Positions 55,476 to 62,820 of a stretch of DNA of 64,000 bases are shown one piece after another (the first letter of the stretch is position 1; each line of letters opens with the position of its first letter). The notes beneath the pieces are model-generated. The model saw nothing but the letters and a program-made list of their open reading frames with translations. It did not search any database and was not told the origin of the DNA. The stretch lies in assembly GCF_020809045.1 (NCBI RefSeq), contig NZ_CP078079.1:3596001-3660000 (forward strand). Direction: 5' to 3'. A program made the translations under genes and the position numbers. This DNA comes from Pseudarthrobacter sp. L1SW. Lineage in GTDB: Bacteria > Actinomycetota > Actinomycetes > Actinomycetales > Micrococcaceae.

Positions 55476-55799
55476 TTAAAGCGCCGCTACGGAACGGCTC
55501 CAGTCCGCAGTCCTGAAAAGCGCTTCCAACCTGTGGTGCGCTTCGGTTTCCAGCTTGAGGCGGCGGGTCAGCTTCTCCACCTGCTGGGACATTTCGGCGC
55601 CTAACGGAAGCCTGTCCCCCGGCCAGCTCCAGACCTCCCGCGATTCCGCCAAGGCCTCGGCCAGCGCACTGGCGGCAGCGCGCACCTTCCGCCTGTGAAA
55701 GTAGACGCGCAGTAACGCCCGGCCCTTGACAAGGGCCGCATCCAGGGCCGCGCAGGCCAGGGCAGTGACCGCCTGGTCTTTGATGTTGATTTGTCGCAT
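55476..55799 (-). CDS. Small basic protein of unknown function
   Basis: A 107-residue protein starting MRQINIKDQAVTALACAALD and ending FRTADWSRSVAAL, predicted to be nearly all helix with basic patches (YFHRRKVRAAASALAEALAE, KLTRRLKLETEAHHRLEAL). ATG 55799 has GGAGAAGG upstream. The open frame extends into 56327 over the uraD start and is not coding there. No family is recognised. Confidence 0.6.
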   Translation of the reverse strand: MRQINIKDQAVTALACAALDAALVKGRALLRVYFHRRKVRAAASALAEALAESREVWSWPGDRLPLGAEMSQQVEKLTRRLKLETEAHHRLEALFRTADWSRSVAAL

Positions 55800-56016
55800 G
55801 GGCTGCACCTTCTCCGAGCCGTTCAGCTTCCCGGCGGGTCGTCTTTGACCCTCGTCCGTGGAAGCTGCTGCCTGTCTTCGAGTGTCCCGCGCGCACCTCA
55901 ACGTCCAGGCAAGCCGGCCTAAGGATTTCCGCAAGATCGGGTAACGCGGCATCTGTTGTAGTCTCTTGACACCACAGCCTGACTGCTTTTCAATATTACG
56001 TATGCTGAAATAACAG

Positions 56017-56031
56017 TTCCATGATGCGGAA
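56017..56031. promoter_or_regulatory. IclR/AllR-like box upstream of uraD
   Basis: TTCCATGATGCGGAA is a TTCC-N7-GGAA dyad that matches the box at 45160 before hyi (11 of 15 positions) and that at 38443 before the dicarboxylate symporter (12 of 15). A TTGACA hexamer lies at 55966-55971. It is 99 bases upstream of the uraD start. Confidence 0.6.
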
Positions 56032-56129
56032 TCCGCGTAGCAGTCCTGCTGTTGCCGGCGCCGGAAAGGCCGGCCTCCGCATAGCCGTCGCCATGGATGC
56101 CAGCAGATCGCACCTAGGAACCAGCCAGC

Positions 56130-56627
56130 ATGAAGCTTGCCGAATTCAACAGCGCGGACCCCGGGCGGGCCGCGGAAACCTTGAGGCCCTGCATCGACGT
56201 CACACGATGGGTGGATGCCATCACGGCCAGCCGCCCGTTCACCAGCAAGGACGCCCTGCTCGCTTACGCGTCGCAGGCAGCCAGCCCCTTCACCCCTACT
56301 GAGGTTGAGGCCGCCATGGCGCACCATCCGCGCATCGGGGAACGTCCGACGGCGGCCAGCACCGAAGCGTCCATGTCCCGTTCCGAGCAGGCCGGGGTAG
56401 ATCCTGCGGACACCGCCATCGCCGAAGCCCTGGCCCGCGGCAACAGGGATTATGAGGAGAAGTTCGGGCGGGTTTTCCTCATCCGGGCCGCCGGCCGCAC
56501 CGCTCCGGAAATCCTGCAGGCCCTGAACGAACGGCTGGCGAACTCCCCGGCCGAAGAAGACACCATCGTGGCCCAGCAGCTGCGCGAAATCGCCGTACTC
56601 CGGCTTGAAGGACTGATCACCGAATGA
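56130..56627 (+). CDS. uraD: 2-oxo-4-hydroxy-4-carboxy-5-ureidoimidazoline (OHCU) decarboxylase
   Basis: A 165-residue all-helical enzyme. FNSADPGRAAETLRPCIDVT and AMAHHPRIGERP with the catalytic histidine are characteristic, followed by NRDYEEKFGRVFLIRAAGRT. It decarboxylates OHCU to S-allantoin, the last step of urate breakdown to allantoin. Its ATGA overlaps the start of the next gene. ATG 56130 lies 99 bases after the operator-like box. Confidence 0.94.
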   Translation: MKLAEFNSADPGRAAETLRPCIDVTRWVDAITASRPFTSKDALLAYASQAASPFTPTEVEAAMAHHPRIGERPTAASTEASMSRSEQAGVDPADTAIAEALARGNRDYEEKFGRVFLIRAAGRTAPEILQALNERLANSPAEEDTIVAQQLREIAVLRLEGLITE

Positions 56628-56962
56628 GCGTCTCGCACATCACTACGCACATCCTCGACACCGGCGCCGGACGCCCGGCGGCGGGAGTCGCCGTCGTCCT
56701 TTACCGGAATGATGGCGGCACCTGGCGCCACGTTGCAGATTCCACCACCGACACCGACGGCCGCGCCAAAGACCTAGGACCGGAACGGCTGGAGGCCGGG
56801 CACTACAAACTCAACTTCGCCACCGGCGACTACTACGCGGGCCTGCAGACAGCCACGTTCTTCCCCGAGGTTGACCTGGTGTTCGAGGTGACCGGGCCGG
56901 AGCACTACCACATCCCCCTCCTCCTGAGCCCGTTCGCCTACTCCACCTACCGCGGCAGCTGA
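56624..56962 (+). CDS. uraH: 5-hydroxyisourate hydrolase (transthyretin-related)
   Basis: A 112-residue transthyretin-like protein. SHITTHILDTGAGRPAAGVA holds the first histidine, and the C-terminus ends AYSTYRGS, the signature tetrapeptide YRGS of HIU hydrolases. HYHIPLLLSPFAYS contains another active-site histidine. It converts 5-hydroxyisourate to OHCU for UraD. Translation is coupled to uraD by a 4-base overlap. No uricase gene follows. Confidence 0.95.
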   Translation: MSVSHITTHILDTGAGRPAAGVAVVLYRNDGGTWRHVADSTTDTDGRAKDLGPERLEAGHYKLNFATGDYYAGLQTATFFPEVDLVFEVTGPEHYHIPLLLSPFAYSTYRGS

Positions 56963-56989
56963 GGGCCGCGAAAAATGTAGGCTTGAAGC

Positions 56990-57304
56990 ATGCCTTCTGA
57001 ACAACCCCCCGCCGAGCGGCGCGAAGTTACGGTCCGCCGTGCGCCCAAGTATGTGCCGTTCCTCATCCTCGGCGCACTGGTGGGCATCGGGGCCGCAGCG
57101 GTGGCGGCCTACGCTGTTCCGGCGAACCCCAGCTTCGACGCCGGCGCCGTCTTCGGGTTCTTTATGGTCCTGTTCGCCGGCGGTGGCGCCATCCTCGGCG
57201 CGGTGCTGGCACTGGTCCTGGACCGCCGCAGCGTCAGGCGGCAGGAGCGGGCCGTGGTGGAAGCCGTGCCGGACTCCGAGCCGGACACAGATCCCCAGCC
57301 GTAG
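56990..57304 (+). CDS. Small two-helix membrane protein preceding purF
   Basis: A 104-residue protein with two transmembrane helices (VPFLILGALVGIGAAAVAAY and AGAVFGFFMVLFAGGGAILG) and charged termini (MPSEQPPAERREVTVRRAPK, and an acidic end). A protein like this precedes purF in many actinobacteria. Function unknown. The gap to purF is 74 bases. Confidence 0.8.
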   Translation: MPSEQPPAERREVTVRRAPKYVPFLILGALVGIGAAAVAAYAVPANPSFDAGAVFGFFMVLFAGGGAILGAVLALVLDRRSVRRQERAVVEAVPDSEPDTDPQP

Positions 57305-57378
57305 GCCCGGTGCAACGGGCCCGGGTCACAAACGGGCTGCCGGAAAAGTCCTACCCCATGTCGTGAGATAATCGACCA

Positions 57379-59058
57379 GTGGCACGCGGCGATGGAAAAC
57401 TTTCCCATGATCTTCTCCCTGGCGAAAAAGGCCCGCAGGACGCTTGTGGCGTCTTCGGAGTCTGGGCACCAGGTGAAGAAGTAGCAAAACTTACCTATTA
57501 CGGGCTGTATGCACTGCAGCACCGCGGTCAGGAGTCGGCTGGTATTGCCACCAGCGACGGCAAGCGGATCAACGTCTACAAGGACATGGGACTCGTCTCC
57601 CAGGTCTTCGACGAGACCACGCTGAACACCCTGACCGGGCACCTGGCGGTAGGACACTGCCGCTACTCCACCACCGGCGCGAGCCACTGGGCCAACGCGC
57701 AGCCCACCCTCGGGGCCACGAGCACCGGCACCGTCGCCTTGGCACACAACGGCAACCTGACCAACACGGCCGAGCTCAACGCCATGATCCAGGAGCGCCA
57801 CGGCGACCAGCTCACCGGCGAAATGAAGCAGGGCAACACCTCGGACACCGCCCTGGTCACCGCGCTGCTGGAGGGTGAACCGGGCAAGAGCCTCGAAGAG
57901 ACCGCCATCGAGCTCCTGCCCAAGATCAAGGGCGGCTTCTGCTTCGTCTTCATGGATGAAGGCACGCTGTATGCCGCCAGGGACACCTACGGCATCCGCC
58001 CGCTGGTCCTTGGCCGGCTGGAGCGCGGCTGGGTGGTCGCTTCCGAGCAGTCCGGCCTCGCCACCGTGGGCGCCAGCTTCATCCGCGAAATCGAGCCGGG
58101 CGAATTCATCGCCATTGACGAGCAGGGCGTACGGTCGCAGCGTTTTGCGGAGCCGACGCCGGCCGGTTGCGTTTTCGAATACGTCTACCTTGCGCGTCCG
58201 GACGCCGCCATCGCCGGCCGTTCCGTGTATGAGTCCCGCGTGGAGATGGGCCGCCAGCTTGCCCGCGAGAACACGCAGGTGGCGGACATCGTCATCCCTG
58301 TCCCGGAGTCCGGCACGCCGGCAGCCGTGGGCTACGCCGAGGAATCCGGCATTCCCTTTGCCCATGGCTTCGTCAAGAACTCCTACGTGGGCCGCACCTT
58401 CATCCAGCCGTCCCAGACCCTCCGCCAGCTGGGTATCCGGCTGAAGCTCAACGCCCTCGAATCCGTGATCCGCGGCAAGCGCGTTGTGGTGGTGGATGAC
58501 TCCATCGTCCGCGGCAACACCCAGCGCGCCATTGTCCGCATGCTCCGGGAGGCCGGGGCAGCCGCCGTCCACGTCAAGATCTCCTCCCCGCCCGTACAGT
58601 GGCCCTGCTTCTACGGCATCGACTTCGCCTCCCGGGCCGAGCTGATCGCCAACGGCGCCACCATCGACGAAATCTCGCAGGCCATCGGCGCGGACTCCCT
58701 GGCCTACATCTCCGAGGACGGGATGATCGGCGCCACCCGGCAGCCGCGGGAACGGCTCTGCACCGCCTGCTTCACAGGCAAGTACCCCATCGAACTTCCG
58801 GGCTCGGACAAGCTGGGCAAGAACCTGCTGGAACGCAAGGACCTCGGCGGACTGAAGCCCTCGCCGTCGGCCCTTCCGGGCGCAACAGCGGCCCTTTCCG
58901 TCGATTCCGAGGAGGATCCGGCGGAGAAGTCCGGAGCCACCGGGTGCGATCCCGGACCGGACTCCGAGTTTGAAAACCTGCTGACCGACGCCGATCTCGT
59001 GCCGGAGATTCATCAGGCAGTCACCACCCCCGACGCTGACAAGAAAGAGTCCGTATGA
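57379..59058 (+). CDS. purF: Amidophosphoribosyltransferase
   Basis: A 559-residue PurF of the Bacillus type with a propeptide. The catalytic cysteine is C23 in GPQDACGVFGVWAP and must be exposed by processing of the first 22 residues. GVVDDSIVRGNTQ-type PRPP loop VVVVDDSIVRGNTQRAIVR is present. Cysteines in PAGCVFEYVYL, WPCFYGID and LCTACFTGKYPIEL fit the [4Fe-4S] ligands of this class. Start GTG 57379. It transfers the glutamine amide to PRPP, the first committed step of purine synthesis. Confidence 0.97.
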   Translation: MARGDGKLSHDLLPGEKGPQDACGVFGVWAPGEEVAKLTYYGLYALQHRGQESAGIATSDGKRINVYKDMGLVSQVFDETTLNTLTGHLAVGHCRYSTTGASHWANAQPTLGATSTGTVALAHNGNLTNTAELNAMIQERHGDQLTGEMKQGNTSDTALVTALLEGEPGKSLEETAIELLPKIKGGFCFVFMDEGTLYAARDTYGIRPLVLGRLERGWVVASEQSGLATVGASFIREIEPGEFIAIDEQGVRSQRFAEPTPAGCVFEYVYLARPDAAIAGRSVYESRVEMGRQLARENTQVADIVIPVPESGTPAAVGYAEESGIPFAHGFVKNSYVGRTFIQPSQTLRQLGIRLKLNALESVIRGKRVVVVDDSIVRGNTQRAIVRMLREAGAAAVHVKISSPPVQWPCFYGIDFASRAELIANGATIDEISQAIGADSLAYISEDGMIGATRQPRERLCTACFTGKYPIELPGSDKLGKNLLERKDLGGLKPSPSALPGATAALSVDSEEDPAEKSGATGCDPGPDSEFENLLTDADLVPEIHQAVTTPDADKKESV

Positions 59059-60215
59059 CTTCCGCTGCTCCTGCCCCTGGCAACACCCCCGGTAACGCAG
59101 CCGGCATCACCTACGCCTCTGCCGGCGTCGACGTTGAAGCCGGGGACCGCGCCGTCGAGCTGATGAAGGGTGCCGTCAAGGCCACCCACAACTCCTCGGT
59201 GATTGGCGGGGTGGGCGGGTTCGCCGGCCTCTATGACGTCTCCAGGCTCCTGACCTACAAGAGGCCGCTGCTGGCCACGTCCACCGACGGCGTGGGCACC
59301 AAGGTTGCCATCGCACAGGCCATGGACATCCACGACACCATCGGGTTCGACCTGGTGGGCATGGTGGTTGATGACATCGTTGTGGTCGGCGCGGAGCCGC
59401 TGTACATGACCGACTACATCGCCTGCGGAAAAGTAGTGCCTGAGCGCATCGCCGATATCGTCCGCGGCATCGCTGCAGCCTGTTCCGTGGCCGGGACAGC
59501 ACTGGTGGGCGGCGAGACCGCCGAGCACCCCGGCCTCCTGGGCGAGCACGAGTACGACGTCGCCGGGGCAGCCACCGGCGTGGTTGAAGCCGACCAGCTC
59601 CTGGGACCGGACCGGGTCCGCGCAGGCGACGTTGTAATCGGCATGGCCTCCTCCGGCCTGCACTCCAACGGCTACTCCCTGGTCCGCCGCGTGATCAACC
59701 ACGCCGGTTGGGCACTGGACCGCCAGGTCTCAGAACTGGGCCGCACGCTGGGCGAGGAGCTCCTCGAGCCCACCCGGGTGTACGCCGCGGACTGCCTGGA
59801 CCTTGCCCGCGCCTTCCCCGTCACCGGGACGTCCGCCGTGCACGGCTTCAGCCACGTCACCGGCGGGGGCCTCGCCGCCAACCTGGCACGCGTCCTCCCC
59901 CAGGGCCTGGTGGCTACCGTGGACCGGAACACCTGGGAACTGCCGGCCATCTTCAAGCTGGTGTCCGAACTGGGCAACGTGCCGCTGGCAGACCTTGAGC
60001 GCACCCTGAACCTGGGCGTGGGCATGGTGGCCATCGTCTCCGCCGATGCCGCCGACGCCGCAGTTTCACGCTTGAACGACCGCGGCCTGCCGTCCTGGAT
60101 CATGGGCACCGTCACCGAGGATTCGGATTCCATCCTCAAGTCCGGCCCCGATTACGTGCAGGGCGCCAAGGGCGTTGACGGCGGCGCTGTCCGCCTGGTG
60201 AACGCATACGCTTAA
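59055..60215 (+). CDS. purM: Phosphoribosylaminoimidazole synthetase (AIR synthetase)
   Basis: A 386-residue PurM/PurL-superfamily ATP enzyme, with YASAGVDVEAGDRAVELMKG, LLATSTDGVGTKVAIAQAM, GGETAEHPGLLGE and GMASSGLHSNGYSLVRRVI as landmarks. It closes FGAM to AIR. The N-terminal extension of about 15 residues is Ala/Pro-rich. The ATGA overlap with purF indicates coupling. Its 3' end recurs in degenerate form at 61109-61179. Confidence 0.97.
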   Translation: MTSAAPAPGNTPGNAAGITYASAGVDVEAGDRAVELMKGAVKATHNSSVIGGVGGFAGLYDVSRLLTYKRPLLATSTDGVGTKVAIAQAMDIHDTIGFDLVGMVVDDIVVVGAEPLYMTDYIACGKVVPERIADIVRGIAAACSVAGTALVGGETAEHPGLLGEHEYDVAGAATGVVEADQLLGPDRVRAGDVVIGMASSGLHSNGYSLVRRVINHAGWALDRQVSELGRTLGEELLEPTRVYAADCLDLARAFPVTGTSAVHGFSHVTGGGLAANLARVLPQGLVATVDRNTWELPAIFKLVSELGNVPLADLERTLNLGVGMVAIVSADAADAAVSRLNDRGLPSWIMGTVTEDSDSILKSGPDYVQGAKGVDGGAVRLVNAYA

Positions 60216-60223
60216 ACCCTTAG

Positions 60224-60279
60224 CGAGTGCTCCGTACCTGCCGTTTTGACCCATCAGAACGGCAGGTACGGGGCACTCG
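60224..60279. repeat. Long palindromic repeat B, copy 1
   Basis: 26-base arms (60224-60249 and 60254-60279) with two mismatches around CCCA; begins CGAGTGCTCCGTACCTGCCG. Only 8 bases after the purM stop. The centre GTTTTGA...TCAGAAC resembles that of repeat family A. May terminate purM. Confidence 0.9.
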
Positions 60280-60347
60280 ATTGCTTTTAACCGGTGCCCC
60301 TGGAATGCCGCCAGAACCGGAAATCCGAGGTAGAACACTCAGTTCCC

Positions 60348-60377
60348 TTGACTACTAAGCATGCTTAGCTTTAGGCT
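60348..60377 (+). promoter_or_regulatory. Promoter with a palindrome in its spacer, copy 1
   Basis: TTGACT (60348-60353) and TAGGCT (60372-60377) are separated by 18 bases that contain the perfect palindrome CTAAGCATGCTTAG (60355-60368). The same arrangement occurs at 61307. A bound protein would block or reposition RNA polymerase. The region from 60380 to 60627 has no gene. Confidence 0.6.
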
Positions 60378-60627
60378 GTTAATTGGAAGCGCAATACAGA
60401 TGATCAACGCGGGGCCTTCCGAAGGCCTGATGCCCAGCCCGAACAACCGGCGCTTGGGCGCCCGCACAGTTGGTCCGCCTTCCCCGCCGATCCGGCGGAA
60501 GCCAGAAGAAGCAACCACAGACACGCCAGGTACTTGCGCCGCGCACCAGCACGGTAGCAGCCAGTCGGAGTACTCATTCCGGACTGCCCGATAGGGCGCC
60601 AGGCCAATATCCAAGGGAGCAAAAACC

Positions 60628-60933
60628 ATGTCAGTTCTTAAGAAAGCCACCGCCGCAGCCGCTGGAAGCCTGTTCCTGCTGGGCGCCGTTGCCGGACCTT
60701 CGCAGGCAGCAAACAACAACACCCTGAATGATGGCCTCGTCAACGTCACGGTCGGCGACGTCACCGTCAAGGATGCTGTTGACGTCAACGTGGCCGCCAG
60801 CGTCGCAGCGACCCTTTGCGACGTCGCTGACATCGGATCGATCGCAGTGCTTGGTGAAGCAGTAGACGCCACCGGCACCGAGCAGACCGTCTGCGATACC
60901 GCCACCGGCCCGGTTCGCATCGTGAATAACTAG
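60628..60933 (+). CDS. Small secreted protein with a conserved DGLVNVTVGDVTV motif, copy 1
   Basis: A 101-residue protein. Residues 1-27 are a Sec signal peptide (MSVLKKATAAAAGSLFLLGA, cleavage after SQA). The mature 74 residues are beta-rich and start NDGLVNVTVGDVTVKDAVDV, then NVAASVAATLCDVADIG. Two cysteines, C64 and C89, could form one disulfide. The layout (small secreted, Val/Asn/Thr-rich, disulfide-bonded) recalls actinobacterial chaplin/rodlin surface proteins, but no homology can be claimed. It has CAAGGGAG before ATG 60628. Paralogous to 61587. Confidence 0.8.
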   Translation: MSVLKKATAAAAGSLFLLGAVAGPSQAANNNTLNDGLVNVTVGDVTVKDAVDVNVAASVAATLCDVADIGSIAVLGEAVDATGTEQTVCDTATGPVRIVNN

Positions 60934-61005
60934 CAGTTCAGCGGACTGGATTGAGGGACAATCCACAACGCGCCCAGCGCACCGTCCCCAATCCGGATCC
61001 ACGCA

Positions 61006-61036
61006 AAGAGCCCCAGCCACCGGCTGGGGCTCTTTT
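61006..61036 (+). terminator. Intrinsic terminator after secreted-protein copy 1
   Basis: AAGAGCCCCAGCC (61006-61018) pairs perfectly with GGCTGGGGCTCTT (61022-61034) around a three-base loop and runs into T4. Confidence 0.9.
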
Positions 61037-61108
61037 GTGCCCAACAGCCAACCCCTGGATCCATCCTCCAATCCAGCCCGGACTACATGCGGGCACCAGT
61101 CCCGCCCC

Positions 61109-61179
61109 GATGACGTACACGGCGTCAGGCTCTGGACGACGGGCCGTCCGGCCGGTCAACGCCTACACCAAAACCCTAT
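61109..61179 (+). pseudogene. Degenerate relic of the 3' end of purM
   Basis: The stretch before the second palindrome resembles the last 20 or so codons of purM and its downstream bases: GATGACGTACACGGCGTC against GATTACGTGCAGGGCGCC, and CGTCCGGCCGGTCAACGCCT against TGTCCGCCTGGTGAACGCAT, then ACCAAAACCCTATCGAG against GCTTAAACCCTTAGCGAG. One or two base deletions and several substitutions shift the frame and no stop remains in place. It marks the left boundary of the tandem duplication. Confidence 0.65.
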
Positions 61180-61235
61180 CGAGTGCTCCGTACCCGCCGT
61201 TTTGACCCATCAGAACGACAGGTACGGAGCACTCG
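61180..61235. repeat. Long palindromic repeat B, copy 2
   Basis: Arms 61180-61205 and 61210-61235 around CCCA, nearly identical to copy 1 (60224). The flank GATTGCTT is also shared. It sits at the same distance from the following promoter as copy 1 does from its promoter. Confidence 0.9.
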
Positions 61236-61306
61236 ATTGCTTCCAAAGGACCTAATGTCCAAGGATGCCATGCAATAAAGAATGTGATCCAGAACACTCG
61301 TTTCCC

Positions 61307-61336
61307 TTGACTGCTAAGCATACTTAGCTTTAGGGT
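61307..61336 (+). promoter_or_regulatory. Promoter with a palindrome in its spacer, copy 2
   Basis: TTGACT (61307-61312), an 18-base spacer holding CTAAGCATACTTAG (61314-61327), then TAGGGT (61331-61336). Flanking CCCTTGACT and CTTAGCTTTAGG are shared with copy 1. No gene lies between it and 61587. Confidence 0.6.
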
Positions 61337-61586
61337 CGAAGCATGGAAGGTGGCCAGGAGATGCTGGGGGACGCTTCTTCCGGGGCTTAGTATTTGGGCC
61401 CAAACCCGAGCCGAGATTTCTTCACGCGGATCGGATGGACTGTCTTTCACCGCACATTCGCGGAACCACGAATGCAACCACAGAGACGCTTGTTCCCTGC
61501 GCAATACAGCGCGGCCTGATTCAGCCCACGAGTCGTACCACGGGCTCCCTGAGGCCGGGATCAAGCTCAAATCAAGGGAGCGAAAA

Positions 61587-61892
61587 ATGTCAGTATTCAA
61601 AAAAGCAGCCGCAGTAGCCGCCGGAACCCTATTCCTGCTCGGTTCAGTCGCCGGACCCTCCCAGGCGAAGGACAACACCACTATTAATGACGGTTTGGTC
61701 AACGTGACGGTCGGCGACGTCACCGTTCGGGATGCCGTCGACCTAAACGTTGCGGCATCCGTGGCGGCCACGGTCTGCGCACTTGTTGACGCAGATGTCC
61801 TGGTTCTCGCCCAACAGGTTGACGCTACAGGCAAGAAGGAAGTTGTCTGCAAGACGGACGCGGGCGCCGTGAAGCTTGTAAATAACAAGTAA
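61587..61892 (+). CDS. Small secreted protein with a conserved DGLVNVTVGDVTV motif, copy 2
   Basis: A 101-residue paralogue of the protein at 60628 with identical length. Signal peptide MSVFKKAAAVAAGTLFLLGS ends at SQA (27). The core NDGLVNVTVGDVTVRDAVDL and NVAASVAATVCALVDAD is nearly identical; the C-terminal half is more divergent (VLVLAQQVDATGKKEVVCKT). Cysteines C64 and C88 remain. It ends with a basic residue, VKLVNNK. ATG 61587 follows CAAGGGAG as in copy 1. Confidence 0.8.
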   Translation: MSVFKKAAAVAAGTLFLLGSVAGPSQAKDNTTINDGLVNVTVGDVTVRDAVDLNVAASVAATVCALVDADVLVLAQQVDATGKKEVVCKTDAGAVKLVNNK

Positions 61893-61932
61893 TACGCACA
61901 TTGCGAGGGCCGTCGTCCGCGACCACCCTCAC

Positions 61933-61970
61933 CGAAAATCCCTGGCCGCCCTGGCCGGGGATTTTCGTTT
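61933..61970 (+). terminator. Terminator-like hairpin after secreted-protein copy 2
   Basis: CGAAAATCCCTGGCC (61933-61947) pairs with GGCCGGGGATTTTCG (61953-61967) with one mismatch, then TTT. Confidence 0.7.
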
Positions 61971-61985
61971 ACGCATCGCAACAAA

Positions 61986-62003
61986 TGATAATGATTCTTG
62001 ATA
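61986..62003. promoter_or_regulatory. Fur/Zur-like AT-rich site upstream of the ABC-MFS operon
   Basis: TGATAATGATTCTTGATA is an imperfect inverted repeat with the TGATAATGATT half typical of Fur-superfamily (Fur or Zur) operators, a rare AT-rich island in this GC-rich DNA. It is 47 bases upstream of the first ABC ATPase start. Assignment is tentative. Confidence 0.5.
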
Positions 62004-62049
62004 GCATGTGTCTCGACCCTTAGTGATCCGCCCAAGAATCGACGTTTCC

Positions 62050-62820
62050 ATGCCTCCGTCCGCCCTGTCCGTGACAGACCTTGCCCTCTCCAGCGGCACC
62101 GGGCAACTGGTGCATCCCCTGACCTTTTCAATAGGGGCTGGTGAGTGCGTTGCCCTGCTGGGAGCCTCGGGGTCGGGCAAGTCCCTCACGGCGTCGGCGC
62201 TGGCTGGCTCGCTTCCCGAGGGCATCACTGCCAGTGGGACGATCTCCTATCCGGCGGGACCAGTGCCGGGCAAGGCAGCCTTCATCAGCCAAGACCCGGC
62301 AACAGCCCTCAACCCGCTTGTTCCCGTCGGCAAGCAGCTTGCCATCCCGTTGCTCGCCAAGGGGTCCAACCGCGCAGAAGCAACGGCTGAAGCGGCCCGG
62401 CTGCTGGCACGGGCAGGCATCGAGGACCCCGACCAAGTTCTTCCGCGTTATACAGGCCAGTTGTCCGGCGGACAGCTGCAGCGCGTCTGCATCGCCCTGG
62501 CCCTGGCCTGCGGCAGTTCCGTCCTGGTGGCCGACGAACCCACCACCGCCCTTGACGCCGTCAGCCAGCTGAACGTACTCGCGACCCTCCGTGCATGGGG
62601 CACCGGGGGCCGCAGCCTAGTCTTCATTACCCACGACCTCACTGCAGCCGCCGCGCTGTGCACCCGGGCCATTGTGATGGAAGCGGGACGGATCGTGGAG
62701 CAGGCACCCATGGCCGAGTTGTTCGAGAGCCCGCAGCACCCCTACACGCGCCGCCTGGTCCAGGCAGCCGCCCGCGCGGCACAGCCCCTGGCCGCTGCAC
62801 GGACGGCCGCTGCCGCGTGA
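62050..62820 (+). CDS. Peptide/nickel-type ABC transporter ATP-binding protein (NikD/CntD-like)
   Basis: A 256-residue ATPase. Walker A GASGSGKSLTASALAG (about residue 40), signature QLSGGQLQRVCIALALACG, Walker B VLVADEPTTALD and switch FITHDLTAAAAL are intact. It lacks the long C-terminal extension of DppD/OppD. A typical oligopeptide-family HPYTRRLVQAA end is seen. The ATG at 62050 is used because it aligns with family starts; GTG 62008 is an alternative. Its stop overlaps the next gene by one base. Confidence 0.82.
   Translation: MPPSALSVTDLALSSGTGQLVHPLTFSIGAGECVALLGASGSGKSLTASALAGSLPEGITASGTISYPAGPVPGKAAFISQDPATALNPLVPVGKQLAIPLLAKGSNRAEATAEAARLLARAGIEDPDQVLPRYTGQLSGGQLQRVCIALALACGSSVLVADEPTTALDAVSQLNVLATLRAWGTGGRSLVFITHDLTAAAALCTRAIVMEAGRIVEQAPMAELFESPQHPYTRRLVQAAARAAQPLAAARTAAAA

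Noticed and set aside
57109..59013. 634-codon minus-strand open frame opposite purF
   Set aside because: Shadow of purF; no recognisable domain and no ribosome-binding site, while purF is fully accounted for.
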